A stretch of 64,000 bases of DNA from Collinsella sp. (GCA_019414055.1 DXMV01000014.1:186001-250000); one strand, 5' to 3'; shown: positions 10,601-17,830, numbered from the stretch's first letter. Program-made: numbers and translations. Notes: generated by a model from the sequence alone, not told the origin.

Positions 10601-12292
10601 GCGATCCGCACTATCGCCAACATAGCCAACAACGCCGCCTGCGTCGGACAGCCCGCTCGCAAGGTTAAACTCAATTGAGCACGTTTTCTTATCTGCATCC
10701 TTTTCAACAACAAAGGCACGCAAAGCGTCATTTTCGCTCTTTGCCGTCGCGAACACCTTGCCGACAAGGCCGCCGTAGCTGCCGCTAACACCGCCATCTT
10801 TTCCCGAGGTGAGCTCGCTCTTATACGTTCCGCCCTGTACCACGATGTCGCCATAGGAGATATCGACCACGCCAAAGAGGGCACCAGCGCGCTGCGATGC
10901 ACCAAGCGTCACAAGGTCGCCCAGGTCGAACATTTTGGGCGCAACGGTAAATCCTTGCGCGAAGCTCACGTCACCGATGACGCCGCCAGAGCAAGCGCTG
11001 CTCTCATCGCCGACGTTGCGCGCCGGTTTAACCGTTGTGCCATTGGAGATGGCGAGGCTCAGATTAGTTGCCTTACCGATAAGGCCACCGCTAGCAGCCT
11101 TGCCTTTGACGCTAAAGCCAGAGAGGTCAATACTGTCGTTAATGGCCACGGTCGCACTGTTGCCGCAGACGCCGATAAGTCCGCCGGCGCTTGCGCCATC
11201 TATAGCAGTCTGGATAGTTGCGGTTCCAGCACCCGGAAGCACCAGCTTATCAACAGAAAGCTTTGCGGCATCCGCAAGGGTATTCACAAGCAGGCCAGCA
11301 TTATCGGTTTTAGATTGGATATTAATGGCGAGGGCTTCGTTGCCTTTCGCCGCATAGTTCACGTCGAGCACGAGTCCTCCCGACACTGAACCCAAAAGCG
11401 GTGAAGTCAAGGTGGACGCGGTGATGCTAACAGCCAGCCTATAGTCCCCGCCGTTAATCGTCGTCGCAACGATGGGGTCACTGGTCGTGCCCTCCCAAGT
11501 GAGCGCAAGCGTCATATCCGCGGACAGCTCGACATTATTGAACAGGGGCCTATTTAATACGATAGGAGAAATCCCCGAGCCGAAGCTCCCTTTAAAAGGC
11601 GCGTTCGGGGCACCAAGGCCCAAGAAGGAAAGGACAACACCGTCTGTCACCGTCACCGTGTTGCATAGATTGATGCCCGATCCCGTTGCACCACCCTTCG
11701 TAATGGCGGCATCCTGGTAAATGGCGGGATCAGTGTTAGAGAGCTTAATCAAGTCCTCACTGGTTCCAATTTTGACCCCAGTTACCTTATCGCCTTCGAC
11801 AGTAACATTGGACTCGCCGATAGCGTCTTTCAGCTTACCAACCGTGTCGTACTCATACCTGGTGTTTGCCTGCGCAGCCGCATCTGCGTCCGCGTCATTC
11901 GCCCGTTCTCCGTCGGCGGTGCCGTCATCGGCAGTCGCATCGTCCTGGAATGCGTCGCCCTCCGTCGGGACATCGCCGCTGCCGGCTCCATCGGTCGTGG
12001 AATCCTGCGACCCGCCGGTGTTGGTTGAGCCGTTGCCGCCCTCGGTAGTGCCCGCATCGGCGCCCGGAGTCGTTGCGGTGTCATCAGGTGTAGCCTGGTC
12101 AGCATCTTCCAAGGCAGTGGCCACGGCATCCTGTATGGAGCGGGCAGTATTGCCCGCGGCGCGCGCAGCGGAGACGGACGCCTCCATAACGGCGTCGAGC
12201 TCTTGCGCGAACACCTCCGTGGAGGGCGCGAGCGCCTGGAAAATCATGATCGCAGTCAGGCATGCGGTTGTTATGCGCTTTGCCGTTCTCAT
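1637..12292 (-). CDS. Giant secreted surface protein with GLUG-like repeats (3551 residues)
   Basis: Residues 1-29 form a signal peptide with probable cleavage after STEVFA. Residues about 50-145 are a low-complexity Asp/Thr/Gly/Ala-rich stretch typical of cell-wall-spanning regions. From about 380 to 2500 the motif GG-(I/L/V/F)-(I/V/A/L)-G recurs more than 14 times (for example GGLIGKATN, GGVVGYVGD, GGIIGSAG, GGIVGAASG). This is the GLUG-type repeat that stacks into a right-handed beta-helix in adhesins. The last ~900 residues are beta-rich and unrecognised. The C-terminus (INTQGIPHGTN) has no LPxTG-type sorting signal and no membrane anchor, so attachment is unexplained. It is the last gene of a four-gene operon whose other products are membrane-anchored. 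A role as adhesin or matrix protein is inferred. Base composition looks more AT-rich than the housekeeping genes. Confidence 0.85.
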   Translation of the reverse strand: MRTAKRITTACLTAIMIFQALAPSTEVFAQELDAVMEASVSAARAAGNTARSIQDAVATALEDADQATPDDTATTPGADAGTTEGGNGSTNTGGSQDSTTDGAGSGDVPTEGDAFQDDATADDGTADGERANDADADAAAQANTRYEYDTVGKLKDAIGESNVTVEGDKVTGVKIGTSEDLIKLSNTDPAIYQDAAITKGGATGSGINLCNTVTVTDGVVLSFLGLGAPNAPFKGSFGSGISPIVLNRPLFNNVELSADMTLALTWEGTTSDPIVATTINGGDYRLAVSITASTLTSPLLGSVSGGLVLDVNYAAKGNEALAINIQSKTDNAGLLVNTLADAAKLSVDKLVLPGAGTATIQTAIDGASAGGLIGVCGNSATVAINDSIDLSGFSVKGKAASGGLIGKATNLSLAISNGTTVKPARNVGDESSACSGGVIGDVSFAQGFTVAPKMFDLGDLVTLGASQRAGALFGVVDISYGDIVVQGGTYKSELTSGKDGGVSGSYGGLVGKVFATAKSENDALRAFVVEKDADKKTCSIEFNLASGLSDAGGVVGYVGDSADRNSQPVAVVLNGVTVACKGDASARTDTGKFGGAVGVVDTRNVLDVRDFTLTSDKAIGGAANNRAAGIAGSAWNAAIKFSGITDLSGARFAENATTGQLVYENNNALIFAVGNGSNGNVTDEDATGWTYKRSNKDSKTDDIATYGEVIRLGDRFIALDPITHKLTLPASLALTDGVYGLASVTDFAKLAITWQTNGYYSMVEGVTENNLNGLQSSTITVNGTIDLAGTGLTGFTQDRASDSQVFSGTLNGNGTIGLAVGEAYGMRGNSKIDAGDAIAGNGKIYCHGRLGLFAAVNNATVSNVAIAGSMKFDNGSAIDAGSLAGTIAGGLTLSGATCKTNIACDDTFANDVNIGGIAGGVSAASAVTFKDNSKAQATITIAGSLNGNSRIGGAIGYVSDCASTFNVTGLEVGGKIETGNCVGDKIAMVGGLIGCIKQGKQENVTSKTNVATVYITGLAFDSFAMSVGKNGDKLNGAGGLLGYSWGNAVVTIGDGSINEDENSYALKTTNTSITADNSKEVGGLVYAASGHWIINDYAIDLSGATINAGNAETLGLLVGRGSRVADGIYGSESYAGLYLEDKAYWGTAYRVEGIHVAEAKSIKKFDEWVGDGRKPGSKLIDGEWNAVVSLHTKDDVNNGKLDMSGNPGSDNSYHNRSNFGNSRKTNAWTRYYYNLDKAYTAVGSNSKNSSASSWMDRPEYLLLWCAYLYAPPAIQGYIIPGNREIFKGNNIGTNGSGGVAINLEGYSFYPTNPTSNSTVTVKNATITFHYSDIKAEQEGNKKNNEATQHENMHCALIRTHTGDLKVENVTLAGTVGSVVSDSGSSSGALVCRYIYGPVKKTNVAQITINGLVLDGLAVDGVTNATQYAPLLINQMQTLVNLDAKNISVTDSYNNGTKKKIAATSLFGKLGVGDKANQVIAKFEKVSLPSQANNTIFTHASLLESFGYATTGTGSADYTFTADDAQNNKVTYGSEIDRKGTEYSGKQLWYYDEATYGADNGLVTVDKKPANAENPRFGDYLPYVYKGKATDSVVQYHEIRVNQRIPKLVTGCGTYGDPYTVKDAAEMSAIANYINNMTALDGWEVTIVADQSALCTRRNDNKTDNEVTYVYKQANDTGKKWEKKTGDTTGPSAALSDEMMHRYIQSAYYSIEPTGGNTITLDGASFGGFGNKANPFRGVIVGNLKGDKKATIKIENNEGSLRGLVPYSYGSVVRNLNINYVNAQATITYPAKDAKDADGVPAAFFGGVIGCILGGDNIIDGVVVNGTTADNPTTGFRVTGGGTKPYLVPIGGYVGAIAGGGVIFRNMSGTSWRAGTSTKSQGLGTGNYHLYDNPYVGRVIDGYAFSEGCKVENGDTNYKINELTDDPYCITTGDIRGCYRDKGNNKAAVTTTVKNKQGLLVLSAIISSGAAGGSANASGGSTAYGTYAGSRAYLGGNAPAGQYQFGNQQYGKVRNASYAYVGNPASAAGDFANAINDDIKSPGIQSKGNALDYAGDGSDVNSPYLVKKYATWQTGYICAAQVSGMDLQFAADETIDMSGYDMRGYGSGFMGLSGRYYSNACASSYGADRDRIVPLVACINGSGATIKVKNNTQEYTDDDFCVAGVGGLFNTVAFYSSKYNSESVKANGGANARNISFKGCDISFSYITATGTEQSTSKSNNNSRWVGTGCFAGSTANQGASNDVAYGVFKNVDISGSTVVGGSMAGGIIGSAGVMTRTTDVANGSIVNYGGTRSPVQLYDCSYSGITVSARSYAGGFVGYINSGACGIWVSNNKTVADGSTISIVEKAGDSQDMNSAAGGIFGLTGGNLGVNTGQGENASQVATISDVSLVVNHNALGVGGIAGRTVTYDSNINRVKVTSTSQASEEAPTYFGSLQAMANTANAYAISTGGIIGSTSNNVTLSSCAVEKIRMGVTEHAGGLVGKTSGGNTLSANNITVDGVQFDGARCGGILGNCQGQGATNVVVTNTTVKNCSFGTLDSTWNHGDGNLRNHSGGIVGAASGTIKIANILISKNDFKQPGGQGFLLGDTAEKAADFKGLYAAGVDIVLKDGSDNSSAPKPIKYFNNGAVANVDAKSYIAFGSYGQEPPPPNDGKTLYSDVAASGNVTAAVAPYVTTSPVPKDALSVKTASGETGQTRYLFGDGVNVSGAKTIKEDAEKGGSKHYVYTNFDGGNHWNYSPSAGEFNANNDTDATKSNANPDVLVLSGNDSDTVKDYLNIVTNGGYSDALRLNADGSHVSATVDVFQLENGVFVKQSDVTDKALDVKGSGSSLSINANTNWDNGKGRFNLLTVTFTEAGQSYRVMVPIIVKRVLEINFTATYSEGSNFNSDDYSSKYNKHVLISSGETMTGYLTWTYNKAYTQETEYGWDTHLASGGDMRPLNKRIEFGGLKGALPVGTQLTLVDTAHNNKEYHYTVPEGGAATSVALTDFVDSSKKSHYTEQWLSETMGATATEADDGTWVKLTDKELTDGKNAKKTEAELIGIAGAKIDGNYYRLKTDADKEGKFYNLTVPKKGANEQPKSESFYLVVRTPMNSANVNGYTGTSVKTSVNTHINYVLRKDEVKDSLDSHENTASTYSVATNFQHNLVDNKTLVDGKTSVNQMAVKGTTYPLEMNVRDTITFGEQEYTSTDALYYQLDSSLVNYVNGNAAGAHGYPTGTQGTYSFYVQVGDTYYKWDRANGWKSADTEEPAVEAKSWASKTGGDMSLVLADGSGAIDLSGIREIAKNHRNQFTITMKANLTMTEPACQAGIIASQNSGNDKYTKPNYRAYLSTNDDTLSTSSNSAYIDGNAGYYRMDVGSSTIALEASKKSQLGINIDDLKSADGTIALVGTYDFSKLAGAEAMISNASTVTYTLSLEKRQEGGTYLPVDDDISKYITEYIAVLGDDKLAEGTLSADRRSYKFTDNKTDGAFATRDGNSLAFKHAFRVKVNTDVEKAGQTYANYRLVLTAHMSGGGVNDTPVNVSNLDGYTNSDYVTYTLARINTQGIPHGTN

Positions 12293-12356
12293 CTGGTCCT
12301 ACCTCGTTCTATCTCATGCCCCGTGCGGGGTCTCAAAATCTATGCTTGCGGTTGGC

Positions 12357-13391
12357 CTACGCAGCTGAACACGTAACGCCAATGCCTTCAAAGCTGGTCG
12401 GCTTAGAGGCGCCCTTTCGGTAAAAGGTGATGATTTCCGAGCCAGGGGATGCATCGTATGTGACCGAGCTGACGTGTGTGGCCGAATCGACACTGACGGT
12501 TGCTTGCTTACCATCGTTTTTGTGGTTCTTCTTAAAGAACGGATCGATCTCGACCCCGTCCTTCCACGTAAGCGTCACCTTGGTCGTAGCGCCCGTAACG
12601 GTCACGCGATAGTTGTAGGCGTCGAAGTCGTTGACATTCGAATCGTCCGCGATCTTGTCGACCCACTCGCCTGAAACGCCCGAGGCCGCTACCTCCGCGC
12701 GCTCGGCAGGGGCAATCTTGGCCGCGAGCCATTTAAGGTTGGTTCCGGGGCTGTTTGGACCGACCTGGGCCTTGACCGTGAAGGATGCTGTGTTGAGGTC
12801 CTTCTTGGCAAACGTAACCGTATAGGTATACATGGTTGCCTTGTTGGCAGGAAAGGAAAGATTGACCGTACCGTCCGTCGCCAGCTCGGGCGCGCCGCTA
12901 ACACTCCAAGTACCCGTCGTGCCCGTCGCCCTCACGCTCAGCGTCGCATTGACGTCCTTGTCGTTAACCTTGTTCTTGTCGCCCAACAGATGGTTGTAAA
13001 TGCGGAAGGTAAAGGAGCATTTTCCCCCACTCGCGTCGACGACGACGCTTCGGACGGCGATGCCGTCGTCACCCAGGTTCTCGCTCGTATAACCCGTGAG
13101 CATGTCCGAGGCAAACAGCGCCTGCGACGTGCCCGAAACGACAACCGACTTTAGAAAGTCACCGCCCAAAAACGCCGTGTAGGTAAGGTAGGTGCCCGTC
13201 GCCATCACAACAACGCACAGCAGCACCGCGACTGCCCACAGGCGTTTGCGCGCTTTGGAACCCAGGCAAAACGGGCGCTTACGACGGGAGGGCTCGACAG
13301 GAGACGCTTGCTCAGGCGCAGCCGTCCGATCCGGCTGGTCGCAAACCAAGTCCTCGGCATTATCGAATTGCTTGTTCTTGTCCCCTGTCAT
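12357..13391 (-). CDS. Single-pass membrane/surface protein, SipW/TasA-like, third gene of the surface operon
   Basis: A 344-residue protein. Residues 1-45 are charged and cytoplasmic (SRRKRPFCLGSKARKRLW). One membrane segment follows at about 49-72 (WAVAVLLCVVVMATGTYLTY), then LGGDFLKSVVVSGTSQALFA, and a beta-rich external part with no recognised domain. The N-terminal plan (basic stretch, membrane helix, short polar stretch, beta-rich body) resembles the SipW-dependent/TasA-like substrates found in the two genes upstream, though the usual AWF motif is missing. It lies 21 bp after the 266-residue gene and 64 bp before the giant surface gene, so co-transcription is likely. No sortase signal is visible. 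Its function is unknown. It could be a minor subunit or an anchor for the giant protein. Confidence 0.65.
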   Translation of the reverse strand: MTGDKNKQFDNAEDLVCDQPDRTAAPEQASPVEPSRRKRPFCLGSKARKRLWAVAVLLCVVVMATGTYLTYTAFLGGDFLKSVVVSGTSQALFASDMLTGYTSENLGDDGIAVRSVVVDASGGKCSFTFRIYNHLLGDKNKVNDKDVNATLSVRATGTTGTWSVSGAPELATDGTVNLSFPANKATMYTYTVTFAKKDLNTASFTVKAQVGPNSPGTNLKWLAAKIAPAERAEVAASGVSGEWVDKIADDSNVNDFDAYNYRVTVTGATTKVTLTWKDGVEIDPFFKKNHKNDGKQATVSVDSATHVSSVTYDASPGSEIITFYRKGASKPTSFEGIGVTCSAA

Positions 13392-13412
13392 GTGACGTCC
13401 TCCCTTCCTGCG

Positions 13413-14213
13413 TTAATTGCTGCTTGCGCTGCGAACGATTAGGTAAACCATGTCGGTCTCTTTAATGTTTGAAACCTTGGTGCCGCCCTCGGTTACGATG
13501 CCCGGGTTCCACGTGCATTCGATGATGAAGCTCGTGGCGTCGTTGGCCTTTTTGGTCTCTTCGTTGTAACCGTCGAGCTCGTTCTTTGCGAACTTGTGGT
13601 ACCGGTACAACGGACGAGCGTTCTGCTGAACTTTCTTGTATTCCTGATAGGTTGGGTCGACTTGTTCAAGATCTTTGGCTAGCGATTTATCTTTCTGATC
13701 CGCATTGATCGGGTAAAAAGGCGTCACCTCCGCAGCCCTGGTCCACGCATACTTTTTACCAGCGCTATCCAAACCGGCCACATCGCCCTTGCCCGACGTC
13801 GTCGTATCTTCAACCTTGTACACCTTAATATCGAGACCCTTGATATTGGTGGTATTTGCCACCTGCAGCTCAAATGCCTGGCCACCGTCATTGTTCTCGT
13901 CGTTGTTGCTCTTTACGCAAAACGCGCGACGAACAGACACAGTGCCACCTGTGTTTTTAACATCGCCCCGTGACTCGTCATACGAAATCTCGATGGGCTC
14001 GATGCTCGTCTGGTTGGGACCCATGATCTTAAGCTGCGCGGGCGTTTGGATCTTGCCCACCGTAGACAGACTTTTACTGCTTACGAACCATGTCATGGTA
14101 AGGCCGATGATAAAAATGATGGCCGCGAGCAGCACCAAAACCGCAAGTGTCTGTGCACGGTGGCTCTCGACCCAATCGTGGGCGGCAGTCATATGTGCGC
14201 GGATGCTATCCAT
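13413..14213 (-). CDS. Single-pass surface protein with TasA/SipW-type N-terminus, second gene of the surface operon
   Basis: A 266-residue protein. A short cytoplasmic N-terminus is followed by a membrane helix at about 23-45 (LAVLVLLAAIIFIIGLTMTW) and the motif TWFVSSKSLSTVGKIQTPAQ. This kind of hydrophobic-WF-(N/S)-S-A/V arrangement marks SipW-dependent prepilin/TasA-like surface proteins of gut Firmicutes and Actinobacteria. The exterior contains paired statements of charge (SNNDENNDGGQ) and a conserved-looking FIIECTWNPGI near the C-terminus. Its start overlaps the end of the upstream 330-residue gene by 8 bp, which suggests translational coupling. The family label is from motif recall. 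No SipW-like peptidase is in the window. Confidence 0.65.
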   Translation of the reverse strand: MDSIRAHMTAAHDWVESHRAQTLAVLVLLAAIIFIIGLTMTWFVSSKSLSTVGKIQTPAQLKIMGPNQTSIEPIEISYDESRGDVKNTGGTVSVRRAFCVKSNNDENNDGGQAFELQVANTTNIKGLDIKVYKVEDTTTSGKGDVAGLDSAGKKYAWTRAAEVTPFYPINADQKDKSLAKDLEQVDPTYQEYKKVQQNARPLYRYHKFAKNELDGYNEETKKANDATSFIIECTWNPGIVTEGGTKVSNIKETDMVYLIVRSASSN

Positions 14214-15198
14214 TGGTGGTACCCTCCTGCGCGGTTATTCTGAGTTGGATAGAAATGACCTCGTTGCCAATCTTCTCGTCCGCGTTGTTGTAGAGCGAGG
14301 AGTAGGCGTCCACGTTGGCGTAGGGTTTTGCGGCTGCAGCGCTGCCCGACAGGCCGTAGAAGTAGAGTGCTTTGTTATTTTCCACGTCCGTTTTCAGGTC
14401 GGCGTAGCTTGCGTCCTCTGCCGCAAACAGATTCTTGTAGTAATTCGTGTTGCCGGTAAGGACGAAGTTCTGGAAATACTCCGGCCATACCCAGTACAGG
14501 GTGACGGGAACGGACCGGTTCGTTGGATTGGCCACATTCCCGTCTTTGCAAAATTCGCTCTTGTGAATCTCGATCTTGCCATCAACCACGCGGCCCGAGT
14601 AATAGCCGTTCTCGCAGCTCGTAAAGAACAGCAAATGGCCCTTGATCAAGCCAAGAAGCGTTTGCGCTTCAGTTAGTGTTGTTCCGTCCGCAACAATGCC
14701 GTCGTCCGTGAAGCCCTTGGCTTTAAGCACGCGCGACAAGTTAATCGTGATCCCGTTCAGGTCATCCACCAGCGGCGTCACCGTAAGCGTAATCTTGCCG
14801 CGAGCACCCGGGTACAGAGAGCCCGCGGTCTCGTTGTTGAGGTTCGACTTAAGCGTCACCGTCATGGCGTCGGTCGTGTCGAGCCCCACGATGTTTTGCT
14901 TTTCGGTGTCCGTGCGCTCGTAATAGCCCACATGTGCGGCATCATCGCTTGCGGCGGCAATCGTGTATCGCTCCGCCTTCGCCCCGATCGTGCTCCCCGT
15001 GGCGCTCACTCGGTTGTTCGCGGCAAACCAGGCCAGGCACGCAAAGATGGCAACGATGGCGGCCAGCACAAACAGACCGCTCACCAGGAAATCTTTCCAG
15101 AAATCCTTGAGGGTCCGCACATGCTCGTCGGCAGCCTGGCGGTACTCGGCCGCCGTCTTGTGCTGCTGGAGCTCGCTATGTCGGTCCATGCCACTCAT
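14206..15198 (-). CDS. Single-pass surface protein with TasA/SipW-type N-terminus, first gene of the surface operon
   Basis: A 330-residue protein. After about 35 charged cytoplasmic residues there is a membrane helix (LVSGLFVLAAIVAIFACLAW), directly followed by FAANNRVSATG. This is the classic AWF...N..VSATG boundary of SipW-dependent/TasA-like signal anchors. The outer part has LLFFTSCENGYYSG and VTLYWVWPEYFQ, segments that recur in this family. It is the first gene of the operon, with a promoter-like sequence about 90 bp upstream and repeat arrays beyond that. The ATG at 15198 has only a weak ribosome site, and an in-frame ATG at 15189 is possible. A role in building an extracellular fibre or anchoring the giant protein is an inference. 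Confidence 0.7.
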   Translation of the reverse strand: MSGMDRHSELQQHKTAAEYRQAADEHVRTLKDFWKDFLVSGLFVLAAIVAIFACLAWFAANNRVSATGSTIGAKAERYTIAAASDDAAHVGYYERTDTEKQNIVGLDTTDAMTVTLKSNLNNETAGSLYPGARGKITLTVTPLVDDLNGITINLSRVLKAKGFTDDGIVADGTTLTEAQTLLGLIKGHLLFFTSCENGYYSGRVVDGKIEIHKSEFCKDGNVANPTNRSVPVTLYWVWPEYFQNFVLTGNTNYYKNLFAAEDASYADLKTDVENNKALYFYGLSGSAAAAKPYANVDAYSSLYNNADEKIGNEVISIQLRITAQEGTTNG

Positions 15199-15283
15199 CG
15201 CTTACGTTTGCCCTGCTTGCGGGCTTGCCATCCTTTTCCGCTCGGTCGCGTTTATCCGTTGTTCGCAGGTAGAGAATTCAGGC

Positions 15284-15311
15284 AGAATACAACACCGTAC
15301 GATAAGGTAAA
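15284..15311 (-). promoter_or_regulatory. Candidate promoter of the surface operon
   Basis: On the minus strand TTTACC (15311-15306) and TATTCT (15289-15284) are separated by 16 bp. They lie 86-113 bp upstream of the first gene. The match to the sigma-70 consensus is moderate only. Confidence 0.35.
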
Positions 15312-15377
15312 AGAATAGCATTGACCTGCGGCTTGCTCCACGGCGCAAGCCTTAATGATGTCTTAAAAGTCAAATCC

Positions 15378-15444
15378 TTGGTGTAAGGGGGTCAGGCTAC
15401 TTCGCACCAACATGGCGCAAACAAACCTGACCCCCTTGCACCAA
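15378..15444. repeat. Inverted repeat, 19-bp arms, upstream of the surface operon
   Basis: Arms 15378-15396 and 15426-15444 are complementary with one mismatch (core GGGGGTCAGG/CCTGACCCCC) around a 29-nt loop. It lies between the candidate promoter and the 23-bp-periodic array, in the gene-free stretch 15199-15657. Confidence 0.85.
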
Positions 15445-15458
15445 TCCCCTTGCATCAA

Positions 15459-15562
15459 ATTCGGATTTTCGGGTGTCAGCGATTCGGATTTTCGTGTTCA
15501 TATAATTTGGATTTTCATGTTCTAAAGATTCGGATTTTCTGGTGCATAAGATTCGGATTTTC
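15459..15562. repeat. Five 12-mers ATTCGGATTTTC at an exact 23-bp period
   Basis: Copies start at 15459, 15482, 15505, 15528 and 15551. All are ATTCGGATTTTC except the third (ATTTGGATTTTC). The 11-nt spacers share little sequence, although the period never varies. A conserved 12-mer with divergent spacers at constant spacing looks like an iteron or operator array rather than a simple tandem duplication. It lies about 260 bp upstream of the surface operon and just past the 3' end of the flavoprotein gene. Confidence 0.9.
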
Positions 15563-15657
15563 TGAACCCGCTGGTCAGTGGGCGCCCTCATTGGCAAAAA
15601 GGCGGGGAGCACCGATACGGCACTCCCCGCCCACTCAATACGCGATAGCTTTCTTGC

Positions 15658-17688
15658 TTAGAGCTCGTTGGCCGCGTGATATGCCGTGCGAATGGCGCTC
15701 GCAATGTCGGCGGTGCGCTCGCCCGAGCAGTCGCCCACGCAGGTCACGGGCACCGTCACGCCGTCCAGGTCAAACGCGTTGGCCTTGGAGCCCACGGCCA
15801 TCACCACGTAATCGCAAGCGATCTTCACCGGCTCCTCGGCGCCGTCCTCGGTGGTGCGCACGGCCTCCACACCCTCGTCGGTAATGGCGGTCAGGCGGGT
15901 CTTCACGTGCTGCTCCACGTTGTGCTCTGCGAAGTCGCTCATGATCAGCGGCAGAATGGTCTCGGACTCGCCCGCGGCAATCTTGTCGAGCATCTCGACA
16001 ATCGCCACCTCGCAGCCGTGCTGCAGCAGGTACTCGGCAGTCTCGGTGCCCACCAGGCCACCGCCAATGACGGCGACGCGGCCGCTGAGCTCCACCTTGC
16101 CGGCCAGCACATCCCAGCTCGAGACGACCTTCTCCGAGTCGGCACCGGATACGGGAATGACCACGTCGTGCGCGCCCACGGCCACAATCGCGGCGTCGGC
16201 GGCGTTGAGGTCCTCAGCGGTAGCGGCATGGTTGAGCTCGACCTTCACGCCCAGGCCGGGCAGAATCTTCTCGTAGTACTCGACCGAGCGCATGATTTCG
16301 TCCTTGCGCGGAGGCGCGGCCGCCAGCACAATCTGGCCGCCCAGATGGTCGCTCGCCTCGTAGACGGTCACATCGTAGCCGCGCTTGGCCGCCACGCGCG
16401 CGGCCTCCAGGCCGGCAATACCGCCGCCCACCACGGCAATCTTCTTGTCGCCCTCGCCCGGCTTAATGGCGATGGTCGCCTCGTCTCCGTTCTCGGCATT
16501 AAGCACGCACGAAATGTACTTGCGGTTTTGAATCGCGTCGACGCAGCCCTTGTTGCAGTTGAGGCACTCGCGGATGGGCTCGCCCGTGGCGGCCTTCAGC
16601 GCAATGTCGGGGTCGCACATGAGCGAGCGGCCGTAGGCGATGATGTCGGCGGCGCCGTCTTCCAGAATCTTCTCGCCGGCCTCGACCGAAACCACGCGGC
16701 CGACGGTTGCCACCGGCACGGAGACCAGGGCCTTGACGCGCTCGGACACGGGCAGCGTCCAGTTGTAGGGCATGGCACCCATGGGCGGAATGGTGTCTCC
16801 CATGTTGCCGGTGTGGTTGGCCTGCGCGACCTGGATCATGTCGATGCCGGCGCCCTCGAGCAGCTTGGCGAACTCGCAGGCCTCGTCGGGCAGCAGGCCA
16901 CCCTTACCGCGCGGCGAGCCGTCGGGGTTCTCCATGATCACGGGGAGCTTGTACTCCACCATCAGCTGCGGCGCGGCCTCCTTAATGGCGGCGACGACCT
17001 CCAGCGCATAACGGACGCGATTCTCGAACGAGCCACCGTACTCGTCGGTGCGCTGGTTGAGGATCGCGGAGCACAGCGAACCCACCAGGCGGTCGCCGTG
17101 GACCTCGATGGCGTCGATGCCAGCCTGCTGTGCGCGGGCGGCCGAGGCGGCGATAGCCTCCTTGATCTGGGTGAGCTGCTCCACGCTCGCCTCGTTCACA
17201 AAGTGCTGCATGTCGTGGTGCAGCTTGGCATAGGCCTGCTTGCGGATCTCGTTGGACTCGGCCATCTTGGCGGCAAAGGTCTCCTCGTCGCCGGCGGCCT
17301 TGGCCTCCTGCGCGGCCTTGGCGGCGGCCATGGAGCCCATGACCATGCGGCCGACGCCGGGCACGTCGTACTCGGGGTGGAACAGCTGCAGCGCAACCTT
17401 GGCGCCGTGCTTGTGGACGGCGTCGGCCAGCGCCTTAAACGTGGGGATCTGAGCGTCGGTCGCCAGCTTGGGCGTGGGGCTTGCGGTCATAACGGGAGCG
17501 ACGTCGCCGATGACGATGTAGCTCACGCCGCCGCGGGCCAGGCGCTCGTAAAAAGCCAGGCTGCGCTCGCCGATGGAACCGTCGCGCTCCTCGTAGCCGG
17601 TAGTCAGCGGCGGGAACATAATGCGGTTCTTGAGCTCAAGGGGGCCAACCGTAATGGGCTGGAGCAGCTTGGATGCAGGTGCGGTCAT
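15658..17688 (-). CDS. FMN/FAD/Fe-S NAD(P)H oxidoreductase, old yellow enzyme / 2,4-dienoyl-CoA reductase family
   Basis: A 676-residue cytoplasmic flavoprotein. The N-terminal TIM barrel (about 1-360) opens with PITVGPLELKNRIMFPP and has the FMN-site pattern EVHGDRLVGSL and NQRTDEYGGSFENR. A cluster motif CLNCNKGC...SC at about 371-390 binds [4Fe-4S]. The C-terminal half has two dinucleotide folds, VVGGGIAGLEAA (~421) and VIGGGLVGTETAEY (~543). Relatives are FadH, trimethylamine dehydrogenase and BaiCD-like enzymes that reduce enoate or enone substrates. The substrate here is unknown. The ATG at 17688 is chosen because GAGAGGA lies 6 nt upstream, whereas the ATG at 17694 would directly abut that site. 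Its upstream region carries the long array of inverted 15-mers, so any regulation may act through it. Confidence 0.9.
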   Translation of the reverse strand: MTAPASKLLQPITVGPLELKNRIMFPPLTTGYEERDGSIGERSLAFYERLARGGVSYIVIGDVAPVMTASPTPKLATDAQIPTFKALADAVHKHGAKVALQLFHPEYDVPGVGRMVMGSMAAAKAAQEAKAAGDEETFAAKMAESNEIRKQAYAKLHHDMQHFVNEASVEQLTQIKEAIAASAARAQQAGIDAIEVHGDRLVGSLCSAILNQRTDEYGGSFENRVRYALEVVAAIKEAAPQLMVEYKLPVIMENPDGSPRGKGGLLPDEACEFAKLLEGAGIDMIQVAQANHTGNMGDTIPPMGAMPYNWTLPVSERVKALVSVPVATVGRVVSVEAGEKILEDGAADIIAYGRSLMCDPDIALKAATGEPIRECLNCNKGCVDAIQNRKYISCVLNAENGDEATIAIKPGEGDKKIAVVGGGIAGLEAARVAAKRGYDVTVYEASDHLGGQIVLAAAPPRKDEIMRSVEYYEKILPGLGVKVELNHAATAEDLNAADAAIVAVGAHDVVIPVSGADSEKVVSSWDVLAGKVELSGRVAVIGGGLVGTETAEYLLQHGCEVAIVEMLDKIAAGESETILPLIMSDFAEHNVEQHVKTRLTAITDEGVEAVRTTEDGAEEPVKIACDYVVMAVGSKANAFDLDGVTVPVTCVGDCSGERTADIASAIRTAYHAANEL

Positions 17689-17830
17689 GGACATTCCTCT
17701 CTTGTAGGCGCGGCGGCGATGATGCCGCGTAGTTGTCTAGAGGATATGACATGGGAGCACGGCGACGCAACGGAAATCGGCAGATAGCAGGTAGCGGCAG
17801 GCGGATGGGGCGGGGCCGGCTGCCGGTTTG

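Noticed and set aside
15676..17787. 703-residue plus-strand frame opposite the flavoprotein gene
   Set aside because: It is the antisense shadow of a well-supported oxidoreductase; its composition (His/Gly/Ala-rich, no domains) is typical of antisense frames in GC-rich DNA.
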